A stretch of DNA of 64,000 nt from Glycine soja (lineage: Eukaryota; Streptophyta; Magnoliopsida; Fabales; Fabaceae). Below, piece by piece: positions 35,340-47,799 of this stretch. The position numbers and the translations under genes were made by a program. The stretch is taken from NCBI RefSeq assembly GCF_004193775.1, contig NC_041021.1, positions 3,296,001 to 3,360,000 on the forward strand. Direction: 5' to 3'. The notes beneath the pieces are model-generated. The model was not told the origin of the DNA and did no database searches. It saw only the letters and a list, made by a program, of their open reading frames with translations. Positions within the stretch are counted from its first letter, which is position 1. Each line of letters opens with the position of its first letter.

Positions 35340-35351
35340 TGGTATCAGAGC
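35340..35351 (+). other. Primer-binding site, initiator-Met tRNA
   Basis: TGGTATCAGAGC two bases after the LTR end. Confidence 0.85.
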
Positions 35352-36850
35352 ACAAAAGCTTCAAGTAGGTGTTCCGTAAACCTCCATTAATTTTTTTGCT
35401 TTACCTTTTCTTCCATTGTTGTTTCTTCATTTTTCTCCATGTATCTCCTCACATGTCTTGTGCTAAATGTTTTTAACATGATTCTTTAGAGTTTCCACCA
35501 ATTAAACTTGCTATAGAAGCTAGATTTGATTTTCTATGGCTCAAATTTCTTGTTCTTGTTCTTGAACCATGAATTGTGTTGAGTTTAGGTTCCTTTGAGT
35601 TTTGTCTTGTTATTTTTTGTGGCTGAAACCTAAACCATAAAATTCTTACAAAAACATTAAAGTAGAATAAAACCTCAAAAATCTAGAGTGACTTGTTTAC
35701 CTATTGTAGTTTTGTCATAGAAGTCATGTCTAGTCATGAAACTTGTCGCATAAGATTTCTTATGTTGTGCTGAATTTTATTTTTCTTGTTTCTTTGTCTA
35801 ACTCATTTGTTCATAAGTGTATGAAATTTTTTTGGCCTATTATTTGATTTGATTCAAATCTTGCATGTTAATTAGTCCTTAACATGTTCATTCAAAATTC
35901 TTAATTATAGAGTCTTTGATTGTGAACCTTTTCTTGAACTTTTAGATTTCCTTCTGATTGTGTCTATTGTGAATTTGAGTTTTGGTGAATAAATTACTGG
36001 CTGAAATTTTGATCCTAAGTGAATAACTCCTAAAAGTGTGGTAAACAAGCCTAGTGAGTTCAACATACATAGGAAGGTTGAAAGTAAGCCCAAGGCAATC
36101 AATATTCCATGCTAAAAAAAATTCGAAGTCTGAAATCACTGGTGCTGGCAACTTGGACATACAAATTTGTAAAACTTACTGAGAATGGGTTACTTAGAAT
36201 TTTGAGCTGAAACTTTTACTGAATTTTCTAGACATCTGAAAAAAAGTTATAAACAAAGAACCAAGTGATTTGGATAAAAGTAAAAAATACTAAAAATCCC
36301 ACAAGTTGGCAGAAAAATCAGTATCCAGGAAAAAAAAAGTGAAAGGGAAGTGTGCTTGTTGTTTTGACTCAAAATTTATTCTATAATTGGTGCCTATTTT
36401 ATACCAATCTTAGTTCCTAAATTTCAATTGAAAATTAGTGTGAAAACAAGTGCCAAAGATAGAGGTTTGTTGAGTCTTTTTTTCCAATTTTTTTTTACTC
36501 TACACTAGAGTCATTCTAAGTTTCTCTTTGAGTCCTAGCTTGCTTCTATGTCCTTTTCATTGCTTTAATTGTTGAATAATCCTTAAAAAAGTGTCTTGTT
36601 AAAACTCCATTGGTTTAGCTTTCATTTCATTTTTTTTTGTCTTTGGTTATTGCTTGTCTCTTTGTTTTCTTATTTGTGAGTTGCCATATAGGGGAATTGG
36701 AAAGGAGGATTGGTGTCATTCCTTGAAGAATTTGGGTCAAGAAGCAAGGGGCCAACCACCTTAAGAGTTATTGGACTAAGAAGCACTTCAAATTGAGTGA
36801 ATCACCAAAGAGAAAAAAACCACCAAAATTGAGGACCTTTTTGCAATTTT
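35352..36850 (+). mobile_element. Leader region of the same retroelement, no coding seen
   Basis: A T-rich leader follows the primer site, resembling the untranslated leader of soybean gypsy elements; a purine-rich block (gaaggagga, gggccaaccacctt) occurs near 36700. No gag start follows. The polyprotein end lies before this LTR and a leader after it, so the LTR is shared between two truncated internal parts. Confidence 0.5.
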
Positions 36851-36989
36851 GTAATTGACAATTTACTTACTTTCATTGCTTTCAAATTTTGTAACAAAAA
36901 GGTCTTTAATTGGAAGTAAGTTGGGAGCCTCCAATAGGTCACCCTACTTTCCTTTGTGTCTAATAATTTTAGACAATTTTCCCTTACCA

Positions 36990-37830
36990 CAAAAAGTTGC
37001 AACCCAATAGGGCAAAGAAGCAACACCATGTCACCTTTGAATACAATTGTAGTAAAAATCTGATAATCCAAGAGTGCCAAGAGATCCCATGTTAGACTGA
37101 TTCTAGCAATGGTAGCCTAAACATGCTACTAAATAATATAATTAAAGGTTATAAAACAGATGGAACTTTCATAAACTGCATAAAAAATGAAATTCTCTAA
37201 CAGTGATAGCCTAAACATGTTGACTATATATTTAAGTAAGAAAAAAATCAATGGGTGCTTATTTCTGAATGTTTATTTGAGAAAATGTATTTAAACATTA
37301 CGTAGATAAGTATAACATATTTTAATAAAAAATGATGAATTAATGCTTTACTGTTTTAATGATACATTAATGTATCTAATGTTTACCGTACACGCAATTA
37401 TCCATATATACTTTTGTAAATGTAATCTTACAATATAAAGAACATAATACTATTATTCACCCAAAAAACATAAAGAGCATGATACATTTAGTGAAATTAA
37501 TGTTACATTAATGACTTACTATTGATGTACTCAATGTAACTAGCATTCATGGCACACGCAGCACATTCCAAAAAAAAAATGCATACATATTTGAACCATG
37601 TTGTGTATGCATTTTAAAGCTCTTCAAGAACATAGGTAAAGCTGAGTAATAAGCACCAAGAAGCGATAACACCAAGAAGCAATAAAAATTCCATCATTCA
37701 GCAGATAAATTCCCTAGTGCAATAAATCATTACTTAAGACATAATAAGTAAAGATCATTCACTTTGGCACAGAATAGCATTAATTGTTGCTTTACATGAT
37801 TTTTCAACATGTGATCAAGACATCAAGAAA
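36990..37830. other. AT-rich intergenic sequence
   Basis: Two loosely similar blocks (tgatacattaatg / atacattta...gttacattaatgac, near 37360 and 37480-37520) suggest a small duplication. Nothing else recognised. Confidence 0.4.
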
Positions 37831-37844
37831 TATAAGATCAAATA

Positions 37845-37965
37845 ACCTGGGCTGGAGTTAGGTAAAGTCCAAGATGATATGCAGCATCTTGGGCCATACT
37901 CCTTGTTTCTTGACCTGCAGCTTCAAATGCCCAATCAGGTACTCGGATCATTTCAACTAGAATAT
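37845..37965 (-). other. Isolated exon-like segment of an unrecognised gene
   Basis: On the minus strand, an AG acceptor (...catattctAG) is followed by VEMIRVPDWAFEAAGQETRS and MAQDAAYHLGLYLTPAQ, then GTTATT as a possible donor. Codon content and sharp splice-like edges argue for a real exon, probably a captured or orphan piece. I do not recognise the family. It lies on the same strand as the LURP-one-related remnant at 39034. Confidence 0.45.
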
Positions 37966-39033
37966 GAAAAAAGGTAACATTGTAGTAATTATAATGATAA
38001 CATATCAAGTTATCAATTGAAAATAAAAACATGAAAAGAAAAAAAAACCTCTTAGATTGCTAAGGATAAACATGAACCCAGTATATGCAACATCTTGAAA
38101 ATGATGAAACACCATTAGAAAAATGGTATTCCCTCAAACCTCAAGAAAGAACATGGCAGCGCAGCACCATACAGTCTTCATAGCTTCAAGGTAACCCCTA
38201 CAAAATTTGTAAAGGATATTGAGTTTGCATGAGATATGACATTTGTTATAAATGTTTATGCACCTCAGTAGTTTACAACTTTGTTACAACATATCAAGTT
38301 GCTGTGCCTAAGCAACATAGAGAGCATTATAACAGATCTAAGGACAGCCAAGCATAAATCTGACAGTGAAAGAAAGCAGAATTCACTAGGCAATAGGCAT
38401 CTAGAATCAATAAACAACAACAAATTCTATTAAGTATATTATATGGAAAATAAACATAAAACAAAAGAATCTAAAATGTTAGTAAGAAGTCTTCGAAGGG
38501 AAGGGACTGCTTCTGATATTCCTCATTGCTAGAATAATTAAGTTCATAACAACAAAGTTACTCCATGATTCCGAAATCAACAAAAGAAAAAACTAAATGG
38601 GATTAAAGCATCATAGACTCATCATAGCTCCAGTTATTATGAACATTAACAAATATTACACAACTCAACTGCAAATTCAAGAAATACAAAACAATAAAAT
38701 CCTTTATTGTCCTTTCCTTTTCATATAGACAAAAGAGGAAGGGAAATACTTTTCATGCCATTCAGGATATCACTTAGAAATACCCCTTGTATGATGCTAA
38801 ACATGGGGAATGATGCCATGAAAAGATGGAGTCTCCATGTCTTATTAACTAACAAAACTCCATGAAATACCTACTGTTCCTAGATTACAACACTCTTACA
38901 CTTCACTTGTTAAACTAAAAGCATAACATTATGAAAGGCAAGATAAGAATAGGATGCAATAGTTTAATAGACACGGAGAGTGGTGTTAGAAAATAAGAAA
39001 TTCAAGCACCGAACAGAGGGAACACCCAAATGC

Positions 39034-39572
39034 TCAGTGAGTAGAACATACCTTTTCAGAGGCTGCATCAAAAGCAGGCTTGATGCAAAGCCAAAAGACT
39101 TCCTTCCCGAGCATAACGCTAGTGGTGGGGTCCACTTTGCGGTGAATCTCAGCCACAAGTTCCTTAGCGGCATTGAAAACCTTGCAACACCACTGCGGGA
39201 AGCACCCTTCAATGAGGTACTCCACACTGGGGCTATCGTACACCTCCATGGCCACGCTCGTCCTCGACCTTCCGATGATCGACGATCTCTTCATGCTGAA
39301 TAGGGGTTTGTTACCAAAAGAGAGGGAAAGAAATTGTACCTTTCGACGGAGGGTGAGAAGAGAACGGCCATGGGGATCCATGAGAACAAGCTCGTCCTTG
39401 TCACGTGCGGGGGGACCATAGGAGTCAAAGCGGAAGATGAGTTTGCCCTTGCAATCGTAGACATCGAAGCCATCACTGTTGAAGAAGAGGGATGTTTTGA
39501 GCACTGTGAGCTTCGTCTCTTTTTTTGAAAAGGTACCCTTCTTGCACCACCAACTCCTCTTTCATTCTTCTC
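39034..39572 (-). pseudogene. LURP-one-related (LOR, DUF567) gene fragment
   Basis: It begins MKEELVVQEGYLFKK at 39572 and continues LTVLKTSLFFNSDGF, VYDCKGKLIFRFDSYGP, DELVLMDPHGRSLLTLRRK, SSIIGRSR, VEYLIEGCFPQWCCKVFNA, ELVAEIHRKVDP and GKEVFWLCIKPAFDAA, ending at a GTATGT donor. This is the tubby-like LURP-one fold, a plant family linked with defence responses. A seven-A run near 39520 puts the N-terminus out of frame with the rest; one A fewer would join them. The loop normally between LRRK and KPLFS (a SLHQRWEGF-type segment) is replaced by unrelated residues. The second exon is not found. It lies just inside a CACTA terminus (40067), so it was probably captured. Confidence 0.82.
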
Positions 39573-39639
39573 TGCTTTCTACCCCAACAGAAAACATGAG
39601 TTCAGGAAATGGAAGCTTATATATATGTGTGACCTAGGT

Positions 39640-39795
39640 GATGTTGGGGATGCCGTTGATACCGAGGGAGTGGAGCATGTTGAGAGTTTCCTTGTCGACC
39701 TCGATGTGGTCGGTGTTTATGGCAGAGACATCGGGGCGAAGTCCGACGCCCAAGCTCATCCTCGATGCAGCACTTCTTGCTATGTGAGGGAACAG
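39640..39795 (-). other. GC-rich exon-like segment
   Basis: The minus frame MSLGVGLRPDVSAINTDHIE then VDKETLNMLHSLGINGIPNI ends at a TAG that overlaps a possible AG|GTCACA donor. It contrasts strongly in base composition with the flanking sequence. Family not recognised; likely another piece captured with the LOR fragment. Confidence 0.35.
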
Positions 39796-39879
39796 TGAAT
39801 GACAAAGAGAATGGAATGGAAGAAAATTTTATTGATTTAGGGTTACTCAAGCTCGCCCAATTATAACATGCCACGTCAA

Positions 39880-40067
39880 CAACAGAAAGTGGAAAAACAA
39901 CAGAAAGTGGAAAAACAATGTTTAAAAACGATGTTGTAAAGCATATTTAAAGTCATTTTTTAGGAAACTGCCTTTAAAAAGTTACAACTATTTACAAAAA
40001 TGCCATCACTTTACTTATTACATCGGTCTAGGTATAACCGTCGTAAAATGTCTTTTTTCTAGTAGTA
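39880..40067. mobile_element. Right terminus of a CACTA element
   Basis: It ends TCTTTTTTCTAGTAGT, the complement of ACTACTAGAAAAAAGA; the expected last G is A. Subterminal words aacgatgttgtaaa, catcggtctaggtataaccg and cgtcgtaaaatg resemble degenerate hairpin repeats. The matching left end is not identified. Confidence 0.7.
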
Positions 40068-40838
40068 TTGTTTATCCTAACTACTAATAATAGATTGAAT
40101 AATATGTCATTGTTTTCAATATTTAGAGAACACCTAAATTTATCATTTATTAAGTTCATTTATCATTTAAATAGAATAAATATACATATATTTTCATAAA
40201 CTATGTGACACATTGAGAGAGTAAGAGACAGAGAAGAGAGAAAAGTATATATGTAAGATAAGTGATATGATTTGATAGAAAAATAAAGATAAAGAAAAAA
40301 CAAAAATATCAAATAGGTGTTTGAAATTTGTGAGTGTCTAAAGATAAACACTTCTTTAAAATATGAGACACAACCATGAAAAAAGCTTTAACTTTTTTTC
40401 CCCCATTTCTCATTTGACATCAACGGTGTGAATGTGTGATCATGTTAAAGTGTAAAGAATATAAAAAGAAAACGATGTTGCTAAGATACACAAACTATCA
40501 GAAAGTAATGCATTCTACTCAATGATTCCTCCTAGGGGAATCTCAAATTTACATGTAAGTTCCCATTTGACCACCTCTAGAAAGATGACCTTAGAATCTA
40601 TTATATATGGGATGTCAAATGAGTGACAAAATGGTAAATCCAAACCATACACTAAAAGAAAAAAAAAATCTTGCATGAGAGAAAACACTAAATGCTTAAA
40701 TTTTGCTTCTCTTCCTTTTCCTCCATTGTTAAGTAAATAGATTTACAAAATAACCCTCAGTCTTGTCTTATGTCTTCCCCCCATAGATGATCATCTGGGT
40801 ATTACCCCAATTTGCCACCTCATGCCTCCATGAATTAA

Positions 40839-43800
40839 TTAATTATCATCAAGAGCCACAATAGTAGGAATTTGACCATTGTTAGCAAAATCAATTTTAT
40901 TCAGCCGTAAGCAGCATAAGACATGCTCTGGCAGTTCCTCTTGCTTCTGTGCCTGTGCAAGCATAGAAAATAAAAAGGTATTAAAATATGGAACCTTTTT
41001 CATATAGCAATCAATCAGCTGAGAAAAACATCATATTTGCTAAAGAAGGAAGATACTCCTTGAGAGTAGTTTGATTAACTTGATGCTTAAATGCGTTCAA
41101 AATTTTCTAAAAAAAAAAGGTTCAAATTAAATGTTTCAAGACTAAACTATACCTGGATAGTTATGCCCATATTAAGTACTACATTCTTTGTACGGTCTCG
41201 TAGTGAATCAAGTGCTTTCCTTGATATATAGCTAAAGCGATGTATGTCCAAGTCAATTTCAAAATAGTTAGGTCCCTGCAATGAACACATAAATTAACAG
41301 CAGATACACAAGGATATGAAGATTTATTGTATGGTAAAGTGAGCTTCATTTTGTGTGGTAATTAAATTGAGCTTGACCCTATGCTGTAGGAAATAGCTAG
41401 ATAATATTAATATATATTAGAACATCGGTTAAGATCATTCTTCCCTATATAAAAATACTTTGTCAAAGAATTCAACATAGCTTATGCCATTTCTAGAAAC
41501 AATGAAAACAGAACAATCACAACCCTTTCTGAAAAGCCCAAAATCATATGGAGAGCCTAGGAAATTGGATTACTACAGCTACAATTTACCAAATAGGTGA
41601 GCAATAAACCAAATTTGCAAGTTAATCTATCAACAACGTAGTTAATGTAACTGCATAGAGCTTTGACTTGTAAACATGTCTAAAATAGATATAATGGGGT
41701 TTATATTATTTATGTATGTATTATGAGGAGAAATTATCCAATAAGGTTGAGGGAGATGCCCAAAGGTAAAAGGTTGTAAGTAGATCAAAACATTTCAAAA
41801 TAATGACTAAAGTTGTATATAAAATTTCCCATCCTCGATAAACTCAACTCCAATAGAATGAATATGCTAAACAGTGTTAGATATAGGAGCCTAAGTCAGG
41901 AGGTTTAATTTATTTAAAAATTAAAATTAATAATTTTTAGCAAAAAGAGTAGAAAATTAGGAGCACGGGAATATATAAAATAAGGGAGAAAAAAATATAC
42001 ACATAAAAAATATTTATAAGTAATTTTTTAAAAGTGAAGGAGTGGAAGTGCACCCGTCAAACAAGTGTAGATCACTGATGCTAAAGATTGATATTTGAAG
42101 AAAGATATTTTAAACCAAGAGATAGATACATTTGTATATACCTTAAAGAATTTGTGTTGAGGGCGTGAAAGCACTGGCTTGCCATTGTAGGCACTTATAA
42201 GCTTTCTTTCTGCGGATTTTAGCTGAAGGTCCTCTGGATTAACCACCCCTACCAAAAATTTTAGCCTTTCACTAAAGGGAACCAAGCTTTCCCTTGTTAA
42301 ACCTTTCACTATTTCCATCTCATCATCTACTAATCTCTGTGAAAACAATACTGTTATTAATTTCCTTTTTTTAAAAGTAGCCAAGTTGGAGCCACTGCAG
42401 CAAAACTATAAAGAAAATCTATACTTAGTAGTAGCACCAGAAAAAATTTCATGTTTTCTTCTTGAGTGCTAGCTTGTAACGCTTGATGCTTCTCCTAAAT
42501 TCCTTGGTAAGGCAACGACTATTTAATGCGATATAATCCAATCAAATATTGAAATTCTATAGCCTTTATGAAGCAAAAGAAGAAACCTATCTAGCAAGTG
42601 GATATTTTTTTGTTGTTCAAATATATATATTTTTCCTTATAATTTACTGTTTTTTTTCCGTCTATTAATTTTTTTTGTTTTAATACAATATGTTCTTTTA
42701 ATTTTTCATCCTAAAACACTTTAGATAGTATATTAAATAATAAAAGATATTTTGAACAGTGAAAAAATGTTATAAGGAAAAAAACAAAAATAAACATATT
42801 TTACAAGGATTAAAACAATTTTTTTTACAGGAATGAGAATAAAAAACACTAAATTAAAAAATGTATTTAAGCTTTCTTTTTACTTGCAAATACCTTTTAG
42901 GGAAAAATTATTGTAATCCGACAGATTTGAGATTCAAAACATGCAATTATTGATTAGAAGAGATACCTTGATGCTCTCCTGAAAGTGAGGAGAGGTATCT
43001 TTGTCAAAATTCTCAGACAATTTAAAGTATAATACAAGGCTCATGCCTTCCCCATCAGCATCACCAGGGAACATGCTAGCAGCATATGTTGGCAACTGGA
43101 ACAAAAGGAACACAATTAACCTATGCAGCATTCTTATATGTTGTTCAAACAGAAAAACATCAATAAAACATTGTTACAGGTGAAGTTGTCAAATTCAGAA
43201 GGAGAAAGTATGTGGTTTGAGATGGAGAGTGAACCTGTATATTAACAATAAGGAGGGAAGGTACTTTCTCATGCTCTTTGACAGAAGGAAGTTCTAGATG
43301 CTGAGCAATGTGATTTACCTTCCGGGGACACGCAAATAAATCAACACCTATTGGTATATAAGGGCTAAAATCTGGAGCAGGACACTTTTGCTTATCTCTG
43401 CACAGTTAGATCATTATAATCATATATAATAAGTTAATAAAGTTAATTAAGTTTTTAGTTCTTAATTTTTTTTTAAATTTGATTTTTAGTTTCTAAAATT
43501 CTATTTGACGGATCAAGGTTTCTTAACTTTTGCTTGAGTGATCAATGTCCTTCAAGTTTTTTTCATTAAGGTTTTTAGTCTCAATTTGTTTTTTAAAAAT
43601 CAGTTTTTAATCCTTGAAATCTTATTAAATATATAAAAATAATTGACTCAAACTTTTGTTCAGAGATTAAGAACTGAAATTTCTAAAAGTTTAGAAACTT
43701 ATCCGGTCAAACAAAAAGTTTAAGAGATTACAAACCTTAATGGAAAAAATTGATAAACCTTGACCAATCAAAACAAAATTTAAAGACGAAATCAAATTTC

Positions 43801-45740
43801 TAAAAAGTTTAAGACTAAATTTTTAGTTAACCCTAAGTTAATAATATCAAGGTTTCTGATGAAATAAAAGGAAATCAAATGATTAATAGATATTGATTGC
43901 ATAACATAACAACATAAGATTTGACAGATACAATTTGCTGACATGCCTGAAATATTTTTCTCCGCGGAGGTTGAAAACTGAAGGTGAAACTGCAGACCAG
44001 GAACTGGGGCATGGCTTCTCTTGAGTTGTATTTAGAATCTGAAGGCCAGCTCTAGGACGACAAAGAAATCTCTCAGGTACACCTATCCATTCACTCATTT
44101 ATTGTTAAAATTCCTCTTGGTCTCGATATATAAAATGGTACAATATCATGAGATTTTTGTTTTAGTCTAAGAAGCATAGAGTCCAACATGAACACCGGAC
44201 ACAACACGAACATAGATATTTTGACATTGTTAATGTCTAAAATATTAGACACTGGGACATCGCATGCACACATAAACAAATAGATTATAATTAAACAAAG
44301 TATGAAAATAAAATATCTAAATGATGTTATATTCATTTTTTTAAAATCAGTATTCTATATCTTTTCAAGTGTATTATTGTGTAAAGGTGACAACAAGTAT
44401 TGAAGCCAACAAAAAATAATTTTTGAGTTAGATACCTAATAAGAAATGTTAGAGAAGTGTCAAACAAATATTCGGATATGTTGATGTTGGAAACATGCCC
44501 AACTCAATAAGAGAGATGTCTATACTTCATAGATTTGGTTATCACGGTTGGACAAGGAAAGCTCCAAGCTATCAGACAAAAGAATTATTTTACTTTTGAT
44601 GATTTTTAAACAATGAAGTTCTAAATAGTGAAATACCCCAACCATCCACCAAAAGTTCAACCGAAAACAAAACGAAAAATCTTAATTCATTTTTGTATTT
44701 GCATAATTCATTTTTCTCACTTCCATCAATGGTTTTCCTTTTTATAGAAAGCATAAAAAGTAAAAACCACCTGTTGCTGTTTTCTTTATGATGAAATATT
44801 ATTTTTAAATTTGAAGATTTTTAAACAGTAAAGATCTAAATAGTGAAATATTCAAACCAACCTCCAAAAGTTCAATAGAAACAAAGGAAAAATCTTATTT
44901 CATTTTTCTCTTGTGATGGCTGAAGACTTACTGGAGAACTTTTCATGTCATTAAAATGAATTAACCTCCCTACTCTTATATTTACCTGCTTTGAAGTAGC
45001 TATCACATAACCGATCATATTTACACCCTGAATCTACCAAGCATGATGCATTTTCATGTTGGAGTAACTGGGTGTTTGGGACACTTCCCAAAGCATTATT
45101 AGTGACAAAGGGAAAACCATCTGTAGGCCACAAAGGAAGACACAGAAATTTCATGAGCTTAACAAAGAAACAATCGAAAAAAAAAATAGTCACAAGGTAA
45201 GGAACATCATATAAATGTATCACCTCCAAGTACACTAATAAAATCATCATCTGATTCAGATTCTATAATGCTAACTGAGTCAAACCAGGCATCCTCATGG
45301 GTTTTTCCTACAAAATATAATTGCTCATCATGTTTATCAAAGGTATCTATGTCAATTGTCAACCACATGAAATCCAATAATGCCATAAGAAGCATCTTGA
45401 AACACCAAAAACAAGAAACATTATCATAAATAGCACAAAAAACAAGAAGCATCTTCAATACTATTATATTACTATTTACTACTACTACTACAACTAGTAC
45501 ACTACTACTACTGGGAGGGAGAGAAAAGATACCACTTGCATCTTTTTTACTATGGCTCTGGTATTGGAGTTGGGCAAGATGCAACTTCATGTTAGAAACA
45601 TCAGATTTCCGGCGGGTGGCTGAAGCATTGCTATGCCTTTTCTTTGTTATGTCACCAAGTGAAGCATGTTTCCTAAATTTTTTGTGTTCTCTTTTATGAA
45701 CATTACTCTTCCTGTTCGGCTTTGAAGCGCAGCCTCCCAT
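40839..45740 (-). CDS. EDR2-like / DUF1336 protein (CW14 type), nine coding exons
   Basis: Exons: 45740-45533, 45307-45224, 45120-44986, 44082-43947, 43397-43235, 43095-42967, 42336-42142, 41275-41153, 40952-40839. All junctions are GT-AG except intron 4, which has a GC donor (TTCAG|GCATG). Phases match at every junction and give 428 codons without an internal stop. The N-terminus MGGCAS is a likely N-myristoylation site, followed by a basic stretch. Exon 2 has [18 protein letters not shown]. The C-terminal half (about residues 170-425) is the EDR2 C-terminal domain (DUF1336), with [72 protein letters not shown] and a [16 protein letters not shown] end. Function is poorly known; family relatives act in lipid binding and defence restraint. 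An in-frame ATG at 45776 would add 12 residues and bury the myristoyl signal. Compared with the usual family length, a central variable stretch appears absent between exons 3 and 4. Confidence 0.9.
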
Positions 45741-47600
45741 TGTGGAAGCGAATTTTTTTACAAATCCACCCAACATGATTGATGCCAACTCACTAAAAAG
45801 GATTCAGGCACTGTGCTATAATCTCCCTGAGATGAAAGAATCTGCCTGCCACACAAACAACCAAATTTACATATGATAAAGGAAACACAGAAGAATAAAC
45901 CAAAGTCCAAAGATAACCCAGAGTCCAAACCACATTCTATTAACTATATTCAGAATCATTTTCCTTATATATGTATATGTGAGTATATATACTAAGAGAG
46001 AAAAAAAAACGATACTTCCGAAAAATTAATTGCTTTTAAAAGAAAAAATTACTCATTTAGTTTTATAGTTGCACAAATTTTACCTTTTAGTCCTTATACC
46101 TAAAAATCATCCCTTTTAGTCCTTCTACAAACACTTTTAGATATTTTTTGGTCCCTGTTATTACAAAATGATAAAGATTAAAAAGTAAAATGTGTTTTGC
46201 AGCAGAGATCATAAGGTCGAAAGTGCTTAACTACTTGTATAACCTACTTGTATAGGGACTAAAAGGGATGGTTGTTAAATGGAGGGACTAAAAGGGATGG
46301 TTGTATAGGGACTAAAAGGTTTGTGTAATTCTAGGAACCAAATGAATAGTTTTTCCATTTTTAAACCATTTGCTGATAGATATAGATAAGCATATTACAA
46401 GGAAAAATAGGATCAATTCTAATAAGAACATCTCTTCCAGATAATGAATAAAACTCAGCAGTTGTACACACCACCTCAAAATAAGTTAATTCCACAGTGG
46501 AACATTCGCTCTATTTCCTTGGACCAAGAGTGCTAGCTAGATATAATGCGCCTACAATTATATTTCACATGGAGCCAATTCGATAGTGAATCAGTGATCA
46601 CCATAAGAAGTGCTTGAATAAGAAGAAAAATATATTATGAAGTGCTTGAATAAGAAGTGCTTTGGATAAGACCTGAAGAATGAAATATAGAGTTGAAAAA
46701 TATATTATTCATTAAGAAGTGCTTGAAGGAAAGAAGAAAAATTTCCCGAATGTAGGAAGCAGCAACAATTAGAGCAAACTTCATTGTGCAAAATGGTATT
46801 ACTGATGAAAAAAAAGTAAAAAATTGTGTTTATATGCCCCCAAAAAAAGAGAACCCATCATCCAAAAAAAGAAAAGAAACTTAGGACTGTTAGATTTCCT
46901 TCTCACATTTTTGTTCATTTTTTTTCTTCCTAAAAACAACTTCACACCTCTAGCAATTAATTTTTCATCTATAATTATTAAGTTTTGAAAATTGTATTTA
47001 AAAAACAAGTGTTTTAACAACCAAAAAACAGAAAAATTTGGAAAATATTTTCTCATCTGTTCTCTTCATGTGCTTTAACAAAATGTTAGAAAAAAGAAAT
47101 GTCTCAAGGGTTCTGATATATGCTTTGGAGACGAAAACAAAGCAATTTTAAAAAACAAAAAAATATTTGTAAAAACAGTAAAAAAAAAAAAACACTTAAG
47201 AGCTATTCATCTGATAAAAATAATGTATGAAATATAACAAGAAAATAATAGAAACATTCAATTGGGAAAACATGTGGTGTGATGAAACGCATGCATGCAT
47301 GAAGAAATTGAAGGCACGGGGTTGAAACACAAACACATTGAATAAGGAAGAACAATATTACATAATATAGAGAAAAGGGTCATGCTCATTTTTTCTTATG
47401 CATGAAAAAGACGAAATATAAAAGCATGAGAGAGAGAGAGAAAAAAAAGGACAACCTGAGTTAGAGGGAGAAGAGAGGAGAAAGTTGAAGAAGCATATGA
47501 ATGAATGAATGAGGAATCGCGGTCCCTAGAAAGGAACTTGGATTCCTCTGTTATTGGTTCTTCCTTCTTCTGTCTCAGAATCAGAAGGAATCAACAACAA
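45741..47600 (-). other. 5' UTR and promoter region of the DUF1336 gene
   Basis: A 5' UTR exon leads into the start codon; a CAG acceptor near 45845 (ttgtgtggcag) fits. A probable first non-coding exon ends ...CTCTAACTCAG before GTTGTCC at about 47458, with a CT-rich run upstream on the minus strand (ctctcttctccctc), typical of plant 5' UTRs. This implies a 5' UTR intron of about 1.6 kb. Exact transcription start is not visible. Confidence 0.5.
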
Positions 47601-47799
47601 TACGAAAACAAAACAAAAAAGACTTCCAAAATAAAGAGACAGAAAAAAATGTTTCAGACACACAATGCACCTAGGTCCGTTGTTTTCGGATCCTGCGATG
47701 TTTTTAGTCTTTATCCTCTCCTTTTAAATCTCTCCATTTTATCTAAAAACATAAAATAAAATCTGACGGAAGAGAAAGAACAATTTCTGTACTTATCAC

